DNA of 64,000 nucleotides, from NCBI GenBank assembly GCA_951813605.1, contig OX638379.1, positions 3,652,062 to 3,716,061 of the forward strand, written 5' to 3'. The translations under genes and the position numbers were made by a program. Positions 26,743 through 34,926 of this stretch are shown here, in pieces (position 1 is the stretch's first letter; every line of letters starts with the position of its first letter). The stretch comes from an uncultured Bryobacterales bacterium (GTDB taxonomy: Bacteria > Acidobacteriota > Terriglobia > Bryobacterales > UBA6623). Below the pieces are notes generated by a model, which worked only from the letters and a program-made list of their open reading frames with translations, did no database searches and had not been told where the DNA came from.

Positions 26743-28113
26743 GTGCCTCCGATAAACCCCCACGCCTCCGCCGCAGGAGACGATACGATCGTCGCGCCGT
26801 CCACCCCGGCAGGACGGTCAGCCGTCGGCCTCTTGAGGATTTCGGGGCCGCGCGCGGCGCAAATGGTGGGGCAGCTCGTGTCCGGCAGGGCATTGCAGCC
26901 GCGAACCGCGACCCTCGGCTGGCTCTTGGACGAGCGCGGCTCGGCCATCGACCAAGTGCTCACAACCTTGTTCCCGGCACCTGCCAGCTACACCGGCGAG
27001 GATGTGGTCGAGATTTCCTGCCACGGGTCGCCACCAGTGCTGCGATTCGCCGTCGAGCGAACGTTGGCGCTTGGCGCGCGGCTTGCGGAACCAGGCGAGT
27101 TTACCCGCCGTGCGTTCCGGAACGGGCGCATGGATCTAGTCCAAGCAGAGGCAGTACGCGACCTAATCGACGCCTCGACGCTATACCAGGCACGGGTCGC
27201 GGTGCGCCAGACGGCTGGCGCCCTGTCCAGCAAGCTGCGAGGCGTCAAGCGACGCCTCGTGGAACTCATTGCGCTGCTGGAGGCAGGAATCGATTTCGCG
27301 GAAGACGACATCGAGGTAGCCAGCCGAGAGGAGATTCTGGCACGGCTCGCTCCTGTGCGCGAGGCCGTCCGCCAACTAGCCGCCGGATTCGCCGTTGGCA
27401 AGGTGGTCCGCGGCGGGTTGAGGCTGGCCATCGTGGGCCGCCCCAATGTCGGCAAGTCCAGCCTGTTCAACCGCCTTCTGCAGCGCGACCGGGCTATCGT
27501 GAACGCTGCCGCCGGCACCACCAGGGACTCGATCAGCGAAACCGCGACGTTCGACGGCATACCGGTCGAACTGGTCGACACCGCCGGGATTCGGATGGCG
27601 CAAGACGACATCGAGTCCGAAGGCGTGCGGCGCTCGTGGCAATCCCTGCAAGACGCCGATTGCGCTCTTGTCGTCGTCGACCTCTCGCAGAGCCCCGCAG
27701 CGTCGGACCGAGATCTGTGGAGGAAGGTGAACGACTCGTGCCCTGCCCTGCAGGTCGGCAACAAGGTTGACCTGCCGGCCCAAGACGGATTCTCGGAGCC
27801 GCTTGCCCGCGTGTCAGCCAAGACCGGGGAGGGAATCGAACGTCTGAGGGAAAGCATCCGCGAGCGCGCGCTGCCGGGACTGGACGCCCTGCACGAAGGA
27901 TCGTTCGTCACGAACATCCGGCAGGAACGCCTGCTGCGCGTGGCGCTGGAAGCGTTGGGCAAGGCCGCGGATGCGGCAAAGGGCGAAGTCCCTCACGAAA
28001 TGCTGCTGCTCGACCTCTACGAAGCATTGGAGCCGCTCGACTGCATCACGGGCAGCACAACGATGGACGACATACTAGACAGAATATTTTCCACGTTTTG
28101 TATAGGGAAGTGA
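26743..28113 (+). CDS. mnmE: tRNA modification GTPase MnmE
   Basis: The 456-residue protein has the N-terminal tetrahydrofolate-binding domain (DTIVAPSTPAGRSAVGLLRISG). A helical domain follows, then the G domain with GRPNVGKSS (about 229-237), GTTRDSI, DTAG and NKVD. The essential C-terminal CIGK ends the protein. With MnmG it makes the cmnm5 modification at wobble U34 of tRNAs. mnmG is not in the window. The GTG start at 26743 is supported by this N-terminal match. Confidence 0.95.
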   Translation: MPPINPHASAAGDDTIVAPSTPAGRSAVGLLRISGPRAAQMVGQLVSGRALQPRTATLGWLLDERGSAIDQVLTTLFPAPASYTGEDVVEISCHGSPPVLRFAVERTLALGARLAEPGEFTRRAFRNGRMDLVQAEAVRDLIDASTLYQARVAVRQTAGALSSKLRGVKRRLVELIALLEAGIDFAEDDIEVASREEILARLAPVREAVRQLAAGFAVGKVVRGGLRLAIVGRPNVGKSSLFNRLLQRDRAIVNAAAGTTRDSISETATFDGIPVELVDTAGIRMAQDDIESEGVRRSWQSLQDADCALVVVDLSQSPAASDRDLWRKVNDSCPALQVGNKVDLPAQDGFSEPLARVSAKTGEGIERLRESIRERALPGLDALHEGSFVTNIRQERLLRVALEALGKAADAAKGEVPHEMLLLDLYEALEPLDCITGSTTMDDILDRIFSTFCIGK

Positions 28114-28135
28114 TCGCACCTTTTTCTTATTCACA
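28087..28135. other. Two DnaA-box-like 9-mers after mnmE
   Basis: TTATTCACA at 28127-28135 fits the DnaA box consensus TTWTNCACA exactly, and TTTTCCACG at 28087-28095 differs at one base. They sit in a short AT-rich stretch at the end of the rpmH-mnmE cluster, a common neighbourhood of bacterial origins. Two boxes are too few to call an origin. Confidence 0.25.
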
Positions 28136-28295
28136 GATGAGCGTTCGTGTGTGGTGTCAGGAGGCCTCTTGGGAAGAGTGAGAAAAAGTCTAGAGTATCC
28201 GTTGTTCCGCGCAGCTGAAAGGCGGGCTCGTCGTGGGGGCCGCGGGGAGGAGAGGGCGACGGGGTTAATGCAACAGCCTCGCGGGAAGGCGGCTG

Positions 28296-28391
28296 CGGCT
28301 GCCACGCGCGCCTGTCGCGCAACAGGGCGTTGGCGAGCACGACCAGCTTGCGGATGACGGCAGTGGCCGCGACTTGGTGCGGCACTCTTCG
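28296..28391 (-). pseudogene. IS110-type transposase C-terminal remnant
   Basis: On the minus strand one frame reads VPHQVAATAVIRKLVVLANALLRDRRAW. This matches the conserved end of IS110/IS116 family transposases, typically (K)VALxAVxRKLLVLANALLRDGRPW. No DEDD catalytic residues or the rest of the protein can be followed upstream in any frame, so only the last 30 or so codons survive. The remaining bases of the 28114-28761 gap hold no other gene I can support. Confidence 0.6.
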
Positions 28392-28761
28392 AGCCTCAGC
28401 ACCTGCCGCAGCCCTAACTGTCCACCAAAGCCGGGTAACCCCAAAGCCTGGCAACCCCGCAGGGCCGCCTGGGCACGGGCAGCGTCCTAGTGCGCGCCCA
28501 GCCCGACCACTCGCTGGGCCAGGCCTGCCGAAGCTGTTCGAGAAGGTGCGGGCGGCGCCGGAGCGAGCTCGCTTGGAGATCCATGTGGCGCGGAGTTCGG
28601 CACGGCGGGGCAGCCGCGGGCAGCAGGCCCCGGTGGCTGGCTGGCGGCACGCGCTCAACCAGCTTGATATTCTGTTCGAAGAGAGGTTGCGAGGCGCGAC
28701 ATGAGTCCCATCGCACATCGGGAACTTACACAGTTGATCTGGCCCCGCCATATAATAGGAC

Positions 28762-29013
28762 ATGAAGGCAATCATCCACGTCGCCTTGAAGAAGACCGTG
28801 CTCGACCCGCAGGGGCGCGCCATCACCAACGCCTTGCGCAGCCATGGTCACGACGAAATCGTAGGCGTTCGCCAGGGCAAGTACTTTGAGGTGGAGCTAG
28901 CTCCGGGCGCGACCCCTGAGGCGGCTCGGTCGCGCTTGCAGAAGCTGGCTGCGGAGGCGCTAGCGAATCCGGTGATCGAAGACTACGAAGTCACGATTCT
29001 AGACCACCCGTAG
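28762..29013 (+). CDS. purS: Phosphoribosylformylglycinamidine synthase subunit PurS
   Basis: The 83-residue protein reads MKAIIHVALKKTVLDPQG and then VRQGKYFEVEL, the PurS signature. PurS bridges PurL and PurQ in the three-part FGAM synthetase of purine biosynthesis. Unusually, purQ and purL do not follow; a GlmS-like gene does, 16 bases later. Length is normal (80-85). Confidence 0.93.
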   Translation: MKAIIHVALKKTVLDPQGRAITNALRSHGHDEIVGVRQGKYFEVELAPGATPEAARSRLQKLAAEALANPVIEDYEVTILDHP

Positions 29014-29029
29014 CTGGGAAACGCGCGCC

Positions 29030-30883
29030 ATGTCCGGAATTGTCGGATACGTGGGCCGCAAGCAAGCAGGTCCCATCATTCTCGAAGGCTTGCGGAAACT
29101 GGAATATCGCGGCTACGACTCGGCCGGGCTGGCGGTCGGATCGTCCAGGGCGTTTCATGTGCGGCAGGCCGCCGGCACGCTGCGGAACCTGCAGGCGGCC
29201 GTGCGGCTGGACCCGATCCAAGGCACCTATGGGATCGGACACACGGGCTGGACCTCGGGACGCGCGAATCTAGCCGATCCCGACCGCACCTCGCGAGCGA
29301 CCCATAGCGGGATCATCGTGGCGGTGGCCGGCAAGCCAAGCAATCTCGCGGCCCAGCGCGCCAAGCTGCCTAACGCCCTCCGGCAGAGCGCGCGCACCGA
29401 CTCGGAAATGCTCGCACTGCTAGTCGGAAGCCATCTCGAGAATGGCGTTTCGCTTGAGGAGGCGGTGCGACGCGCCACGGCCGGGATCAGGGGCAGCTGC
29501 GCCATCGCAGCCATCTCGAAGCAAGAGCCGGGCAAGATCGTCGCGGCGCGCCTCGGGTTGGCCGCGATGATCGGGCTGGGCAAGAACGAGAACTTCGTTA
29601 CGTCCGACGTTCCGGCGATTCTCAGCCGCACCCGCGACATGATCCAGCTGGAAGATCGCGACATCGCGGTGCTCACCAGGCGCGGCGTGCTTGTCACGGA
29701 CTGGGAAGCTCGTCCAGTCTCGCGCCCGGTCCATCACGTGCTGTGGGACCCGCTGATGGCCGAGAAGAGCGGCTACAAGCACTTCATGCTCAAAGAGATC
29801 TTCGAGCAGCCGCGTTCGATCAGGGAAACAGTCCTTGGCCGCCTGAACGAGGAAAGCGGGAAGGTCGTCCTCGACGAGCTGGGCGTCACACCGCGCGAGT
29901 TGCGCGAGATCAGCCATCTCACCGTCATAGGGTCCGGCAGTTCGTGGCACGCCGGCCTGATCGCGAAGGCAATGATCGAGCAGCTGGCGCACGTGCATGT
30001 CGAGGTCGAGTACGGCAGCGAATTCCGCTACAGCGACCCGGCCATCGACGAGAGGGTGCTCTCGCTCGTCATCAGCCAGTCCGGCGAGACCGCCGACACG
30101 CTGGCCTCGCAGGAACTGGCGCACGAGAAGGGCTCCAAGACGATCGCCATCTGCAACTCGGTGGCCTCGAGGATCGCGCACACGGCCCGCGGAGCCATCT
30201 ACACCAATGCCGGCCCTGAGATGGCTGCCGCCTCGACCAAGTCATTCGCGTCGCAACTCGCCGCGCTATACCTGTTTGCCATGCACCTTGGACAGGTCCG
30301 GGGCCAGCTAACGCCCGCGGGGTCCATGCGGTGCGCCCGCGGGATCCTGGGACTGCCGGGCCTCGTGGAGACCGCGCTCGAGCTGGCGGGGCGCTGCGAG
30401 AGGATAGCGCGCCAGCTCGCGCACGCGGGCCGGGTCCTTTTCCTTGGTCGCGGCGTGCATTACCCGATCGCCCTGGAGGGCGCCCGCAAGCTCCAGGAAC
30501 TGGCCCACATCCCTGCCATTGGATGCGCCGCAGGCGAGATGCGCCACGGACCCACAGCAATCATCGATGCCGACCTGATTGTGGTGGTCATTGCCACCGT
30601 CGACCCGGCCCATCGGTCCAGTCAGCTGCGTTACGAGAGGATCGTAGCGCAGGTGCGTGAGCTAGCGGCGCGGCAAGCACGGGTTATATGCATTGCCAAT
30701 CAAGGCGACCGGCGGATCTCCGAATACGCGCACGAAGTGATTCCTGTCCCGCGCACGCATGAACTTCTGCTGCCGGTAGTCGAACTGATCCCGCTGCAAT
30801 TGCTGGCCTACCACGTGGCAGTGCTGCGCGGCCTCGACATCGACCAGACCCTAGACGTGGGCCGGAGCGTGTCGTCCAATTGA
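29030..30883 (+). CDS. GlmS-like protein with degenerate glutaminase domain
   Basis: The 617 residues align end to end with glutamine-fructose-6-phosphate aminotransferase. The N-terminus, however, is MSGIVGYVG, with Ser where the nucleophilic Cys1 must be. HTRWATHG is HTGWTSGR, and the oxyanion NGIIEN motif is absent (VAVAGKPSN). The two SIS domains keep the phosphate site ISQSGETADT. They also keep the Lys485 and Glu488 equivalents (EGARKLQEL) and His504 (GEMRHGP). The C-tail reads DVGRSVSSN instead of NLAKSVTVE, replacing Lys603 by Arg. It may be an ammonia-dependent isomerase/aminase, a deaminase or a regulatory pseudoenzyme; normal GlmS activity is unlikely. It sits 16 bases after purS. 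Confidence 0.85.
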   Translation: MSGIVGYVGRKQAGPIILEGLRKLEYRGYDSAGLAVGSSRAFHVRQAAGTLRNLQAAVRLDPIQGTYGIGHTGWTSGRANLADPDRTSRATHSGIIVAVAGKPSNLAAQRAKLPNALRQSARTDSEMLALLVGSHLENGVSLEEAVRRATAGIRGSCAIAAISKQEPGKIVAARLGLAAMIGLGKNENFVTSDVPAILSRTRDMIQLEDRDIAVLTRRGVLVTDWEARPVSRPVHHVLWDPLMAEKSGYKHFMLKEIFEQPRSIRETVLGRLNEESGKVVLDELGVTPRELREISHLTVIGSGSSWHAGLIAKAMIEQLAHVHVEVEYGSEFRYSDPAIDERVLSLVISQSGETADTLASQELAHEKGSKTIAICNSVASRIAHTARGAIYTNAGPEMAAASTKSFASQLAALYLFAMHLGQVRGQLTPAGSMRCARGILGLPGLVETALELAGRCERIARQLAHAGRVLFLGRGVHYPIALEGARKLQELAHIPAIGCAAGEMRHGPTAIIDADLIVVVIATVDPAHRSSQLRYERIVAQVRELAARQARVICIANQGDRRISEYAHEVIPVPRTHELLLPVVELIPLQLLAYHVAVLRGLDIDQTLDVGRSVSSN

Positions 30884-30889
30884 CTGCGC

Positions 30890-31906
30890 TCAGCGACGCT
30901 TCAGCGTCGGGCGCTCGTCCTCTTCCTCCTCGGTCGACTCGACGTCGATGTCGTCGGTCGGAATCGTGCCCCCCGAACTCGTCCGGCGGAGGCGCGGCTT
31001 GTTCGGATCGTCGGTTGTCTCCTTGCGCCGCAGCACCAGCTGCGTTAGCCGGTCCTTGACCTGCAGGAACTCGGACGTGTTGACGACATATTCAGGCTTG
31101 TTGGGGAGGATCTGGTCAATCGTCTTCTGTGTCTTCCGGATGCGCGACCCGTGCGGCGGGTGACTTCGGAACAGCTTCGACATCGTTCCCGGCTTGCGCT
31201 TCTCGTCGGCGAGCATCTTCTCGAAGAAGTCGATGAACGACGTCGGGTCGTAACCGGACTTGTAGAGGTACTGCACACCGAGGAAATCCGCCTCCGACTC
31301 CATCCCTCGCGAGAATTTCAGAAACGTCATCGGGATCAGGAAGCCAGCGGCTTGGTAGATCCCGTATCCCGTCCAGCCGCCGATGAACAGCAGCGGGATG
31401 GTTGCGAAATTGACCAGTTGCGCCTTGGTGGCCTGGCGAGTGCCGTGACGCGCCGCGACATGCGCGATCTCATGGGCCATGACGCCGGCAAGTTCCGACT
31501 CGCTTTCCGCGCGAAGCACGAGGCCGCTGTTGACGAAGAAGAAGCCGCCCGGAAGCGCGAAGGCGTTGATATCGGCACTGTCGATCAGTTTGATCGTGAA
31601 CGGCACCTTCGAGTCCGAGTTGCGAACGATGTTCTGTCCGACCCTGTTGACGTACTCGGCGATCACCGGATCGTCGACGATCTTGGAGTGCCGCTCGACG
31701 TCCTGCGCAAGGCGCTTGCCAAGGGCGATCTCCTTCTCGATGGAGTAGAAGTTGGGCCCCCGGCCCACTTCGCGCTCGCCGATCGCGTCAACGTCCTTCT
31801 TGGCGCCCCTCGGGCTCCTCTTTCTCTCTTCCTTGGCGAATGCCGCGCAGGCAAGGGCTAGAGCCAGCGCCAAGGAAAGGGTTCTTCCCATCCAAGCCAT
31901 GGCCAA
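30890..31906 (-). CDS. Secreted M48 family metalloprotease
   Basis: The 338-residue protein has a signal peptide (GRTLSLALALALACAAFA). The zinc motif HEIAH is at 145-149, with the third ligand Glu in GMESEADFLGVQYL. NAFALPGGFFFVNSGLV is the conserved block before the motif. It resembles periplasmic BepA/LoiP-type proteases, which help outer-membrane protein quality control. The C-terminus is charged and disordered (STEEEEDERPTLKRR). It converges with the GlmS-like gene, with six bases between. Confidence 0.9.
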   Translation of the reverse strand: MAMAWMGRTLSLALALALACAAFAKEERKRSPRGAKKDVDAIGEREVGRGPNFYSIEKEIALGKRLAQDVERHSKIVDDPVIAEYVNRVGQNIVRNSDSKVPFTIKLIDSADINAFALPGGFFFVNSGLVLRAESESELAGVMAHEIAHVAARHGTRQATKAQLVNFATIPLLFIGGWTGYGIYQAAGFLIPMTFLKFSRGMESEADFLGVQYLYKSGYDPTSFIDFFEKMLADEKRKPGTMSKLFRSHPPHGSRIRKTQKTIDQILPNKPEYVVNTSEFLQVKDRLTQLVLRRKETTDDPNKPRLRRTSSGGTIPTDDIDVESTEEEEDERPTLKRR

Positions 31907-32089
31907 TTCTCCGTCCTTTCCGCCGGTCGCGTCCTGCCGGTCGCGCCAGTAAGCCTAGTATAAGCCCGTCCCGTGGCGGCGGGGGCTGCATAAACCCCCA
32001 CAATAGGCAGAAAGGGGCCAATCAGGCCGGAATCGGAGGAGTTTGCTCGCTTCGACGAGCGCCCGGGGGCCGTCCCGATCCGAACCGCT

Positions 32090-33208
32090 ATGAAGACCGC
32101 TTCGATTCGCGAGCAATTCCCCGTCACTGCCGAGTACGCCTACTTCAATCACGCCGCGATCGCGCCCTTGCCGCGCCGCACGGAGGAGGCGATGCGCGCC
32201 CATCTCGACGACGCCATGCGCCACGGCGTGCATGGCTACGGCCGCTGGGTCGAGCAGCACGAGGGCCTGCGGCGCGCGACGGCGGCGATGCTGCACTGCG
32301 ATGCCTCCGAGATCGCGATCACCAAAAACACCTCCGAAGGCCTGTGCGCGGTCGCTAATGGTCTGGACTGGCGCTCAGGTGACGTCGTGGTCGGCCTGGA
32401 CTCGGATTTCCCGGCGAACTACGTGCCGTGGAGGGAATTGCAGAACCGGCGCGGCGTGCGCTTCCGCAGCCTTCGACTCCGCCAAGGCGTGCTGCAGCTG
32501 GAAGATCTTGACCGGGCATGCAAGGGGGCCCGGGTCGCGGCCCTCAGCTACGTCCACTTCCTGACGGGATTCCGCTGGGACTTGCGAGCAGCGGGGGAAA
32601 TCTGCCGGCGCCGGGGCTGCGCGCTCGTGGTGGACGCGGTCCAAGGGATGGGAGCGTTCCCGATCTCGGTCAAGGATGCCGGGGTCCACGCGCTGTCGGC
32701 CTCGGCGCACAAGTGGCTGCTCGGCCCGGAAGGCTGCGGCGTGCTTTATGTCGACAGCGATTGGATGCCCGCGGTCGAGCCTGTCGAGTTCGGCTGGGCG
32801 AGCTTGCAGGGATTCGAGGACTACCGTTCCGACGGCGGTCTGCAGCCGGGCGCGCGCCGGTTCGAATGCGGAACGCTGAACTCGGTCGGCTGCGCTGGCC
32901 TGCGCGCATCGATGGAGAATCTGAACCAAGTCGGCACGGACACAACCTCGTCCGCAATCCATGCGCTGGCCGAGCGGCTGCTGGAGGGAGCCCTTTCCAG
33001 GGGATACGAGGCGGCTGCGCCGCGCCGCAGGGACAACGGATCGGGCATCGTCTCGCTGCGCAAGCGAGGCCTGGCCTCGGCGGATGTCGTCGCGGAGCTC
33101 TTCAGGAACCGCGTGTCCGCGGCCGACCGCATGGGCTGGGTCCGGGTTGCGCCGCATTTCTACAACACGGTCGAGGAGATTGACAAGCTCCTCGAACTGC
33201 TCCCCTGA
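32090..33208 (+). CDS. Class V aminotransferase / cysteine desulfurase-like protein
   Basis: The 372-residue PLP enzyme opens YAYFNHAAIAPLP. It has the PLP-contacting Asp182 in LVVDAVQGMG and the Schiff-base Lys208 in SASAHKWLLGPEG. ITKNTSEGL is the phosphate-binding turn. The overall layout matches the CsdA/isopenicillin N epimerase-like group. No Cys-containing SufS/IscS active loop is evident, so desulfurase activity is not established. Confidence 0.85.
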   Translation: MKTASIREQFPVTAEYAYFNHAAIAPLPRRTEEAMRAHLDDAMRHGVHGYGRWVEQHEGLRRATAAMLHCDASEIAITKNTSEGLCAVANGLDWRSGDVVVGLDSDFPANYVPWRELQNRRGVRFRSLRLRQGVLQLEDLDRACKGARVAALSYVHFLTGFRWDLRAAGEICRRRGCALVVDAVQGMGAFPISVKDAGVHALSASAHKWLLGPEGCGVLYVDSDWMPAVEPVEFGWASLQGFEDYRSDGGLQPGARRFECGTLNSVGCAGLRASMENLNQVGTDTTSSAIHALAERLLEGALSRGYEAAAPRRRDNGSGIVSLRKRGLASADVVAELFRNRVSAADRMGWVRVAPHFYNTVEEIDKLLELLP

Positions 33209-33241
33209 GCGCCTCCCGACGCGGGCTATGATGCTAGCGTC

Positions 33242-34765
33242 ATGAGAACGCTCCTAGCGCTCGGCGCGGTGGTCGGGCTGGCGGCCGCGGGGTTCGCCCA
33301 AACAGCGACCTACAAGGAGCCTTACCGGCCCCAGTTCCACTTCACGCCCGCGATCAACTGGACCAACGATCCCAACGGTCTTGTGTATCACGATGGCGAA
33401 TGGCACATTTTCTACCAGTACAACCCGTTCGGCGATCTGTGGGGCCACATGAGCTGGGGCCACGCGGTCAGCGAGGACCTGTTCCGCTGGCAGCACCTGC
33501 CGGTCGCCCTGCCCGAAGTCGGCGAGGTGATGGCCTATTCGGGCAGCGCCGTAGTGGACCACCGCAACACAAGTGGATTCGGCCGCGGCGGCGAGCCCCC
33601 GCTAATTGCGATCTATACGAGCAGGACGGTAACCGACCAGACGCAATCGATCGCCTACAGCAACGACCGGGGCCGGACTTGGAGTCGCTACGAGGGCAAC
33701 CCGGTGCTCGATGTGGACGACCCGGCGTTCCGCGATCCGAAAGTGTTCTGGCACGAAGGCACGCAGCGCTGGGTCATGGCCGTCGTGCTGGCCGAGCAGC
33801 GCAAGGTAAGCCTCTACGGGTCGCCCGACCTCAAGGAATGGACGCACCTGAGCGACTTCGGCCCCGAGGGCGCGCATCCTGTCAGGAACTGGGAGTGCCC
33901 GGATCTTTTCGAACTCCCGGTCGAGGGCGAGCCGGGGCGTAGCAAGTGGATCCTCCAAGTCGATTCGGGGATGGGCCATCCGTGGACCGGATCCGGCTGC
34001 CAGTACTTCGTCGGTGAGTTCGACGGCGTCCGGTTCACCAACGACAATCCTCCGGAGACGGCGCTCTGGCTGGACTGGGGCCGGGACTTCTACGCGGCGC
34101 AATCGTACTCGAACGTGCCCGCCGAGGACGGGCGGCGCATCGTGATCGGGTGGATCAGCAACTGGATGTATGCGCGGCAGAAGCCCACTTCGCCCTGGCG
34201 GGGCGCGCAATCCGTGCCGCGCGAATTGCGGTTGAAGCGGTTCCCCGAGGGCTTGCGCCTGGTGCAGCAGCCGGCTCGCGAGATCGACAGCCTGAGGGGC
34301 CAGTCCATCCTCCTGCGCGACCTCGGAATCGAGGAAGCCAACCGCCGGATCGCGTCCCAGGGGTTCAAGGGCGACACGCTCGATCTGCAAGCCGAGATCG
34401 TGATAGGCACCGCCATAGACGTAGGATTCCGCGTCTTGCAAGGCGAGGGCGAGGAAACGCTCGTCGGATTCACCGCCTCGCCGGCGGAAGTCTACATCGA
34501 CCGTTCCAAGTCAGGCGTAGTGGATTTCCACGAGACGTTCGCGGGACGGCATTCCGCCCGGCTTCAACCGTCTGACGGTCGGGTTAGCGTGCGGATCCTG
34601 GTCGATCGCTCGGTGGTCGAAGTCTTCGCCGGCGATGGACGGGTGGCGATCACCGACCGGGTTTTCCCGCGGGCCGCGAGCACCGCCCTGTCGCTGTTCG
34701 CTGAGGGCGGCGAAGCGCGCGTCGCTAGCTTGCAGGCCTGGAAAATCCGGTCCGCCTGGCACTGA
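33242..34765 (+). CDS. Secreted glycoside hydrolase family 32 (levanase/inulinase-like)
   Basis: The 507-residue protein has a signal peptide (MRTLLALGAVVGLAAAGFAQ). The GH32 nucleophile motif is INWTNDPNG, with Asp43. The second-site motif is FRDPKVFW and the acid/base motif is NWECPDLFEL. A C-terminal beta-sandwich ends with SVVEVFAGDGRVAITDRVFP. It cleaves beta-fructosides such as levan, inulin or sucrose outside the cytoplasm. A sugar ABC importer follows 161 bases later, which suggests uptake of the released sugar. Confidence 0.93.
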   Translation: MRTLLALGAVVGLAAAGFAQTATYKEPYRPQFHFTPAINWTNDPNGLVYHDGEWHIFYQYNPFGDLWGHMSWGHAVSEDLFRWQHLPVALPEVGEVMAYSGSAVVDHRNTSGFGRGGEPPLIAIYTSRTVTDQTQSIAYSNDRGRTWSRYEGNPVLDVDDPAFRDPKVFWHEGTQRWVMAVVLAEQRKVSLYGSPDLKEWTHLSDFGPEGAHPVRNWECPDLFELPVEGEPGRSKWILQVDSGMGHPWTGSGCQYFVGEFDGVRFTNDNPPETALWLDWGRDFYAAQSYSNVPAEDGRRIVIGWISNWMYARQKPTSPWRGAQSVPRELRLKRFPEGLRLVQQPAREIDSLRGQSILLRDLGIEEANRRIASQGFKGDTLDLQAEIVIGTAIDVGFRVLQGEGEETLVGFTASPAEVYIDRSKSGVVDFHETFAGRHSARLQPSDGRVSVRILVDRSVVEVFAGDGRVAITDRVFPRAASTALSLFAEGGEARVASLQAWKIRSAWH

Positions 34766-34926
34766 GCCGCTTCCGACTCGGGCGCGACGGGACGGCCGGG
34801 AAGGGCGCACGGACTGGCCAACGCGGGCAACCCGCATGCACCGCTTGGCCGGTTCGACGGTGGAATCCGGAGATCCGGCGCTATGCTACCCTACGCTTTC
34901 CGCCGGCATGGTGCTCCGGCACCATC

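Noticed and set aside
28131..28829. 232-residue minus-strand frame across the mnmE-purS gap
   Set aside because: Only the IS110-like tail is recognisable; the rest is Pro/Arg-rich and overlaps purS.
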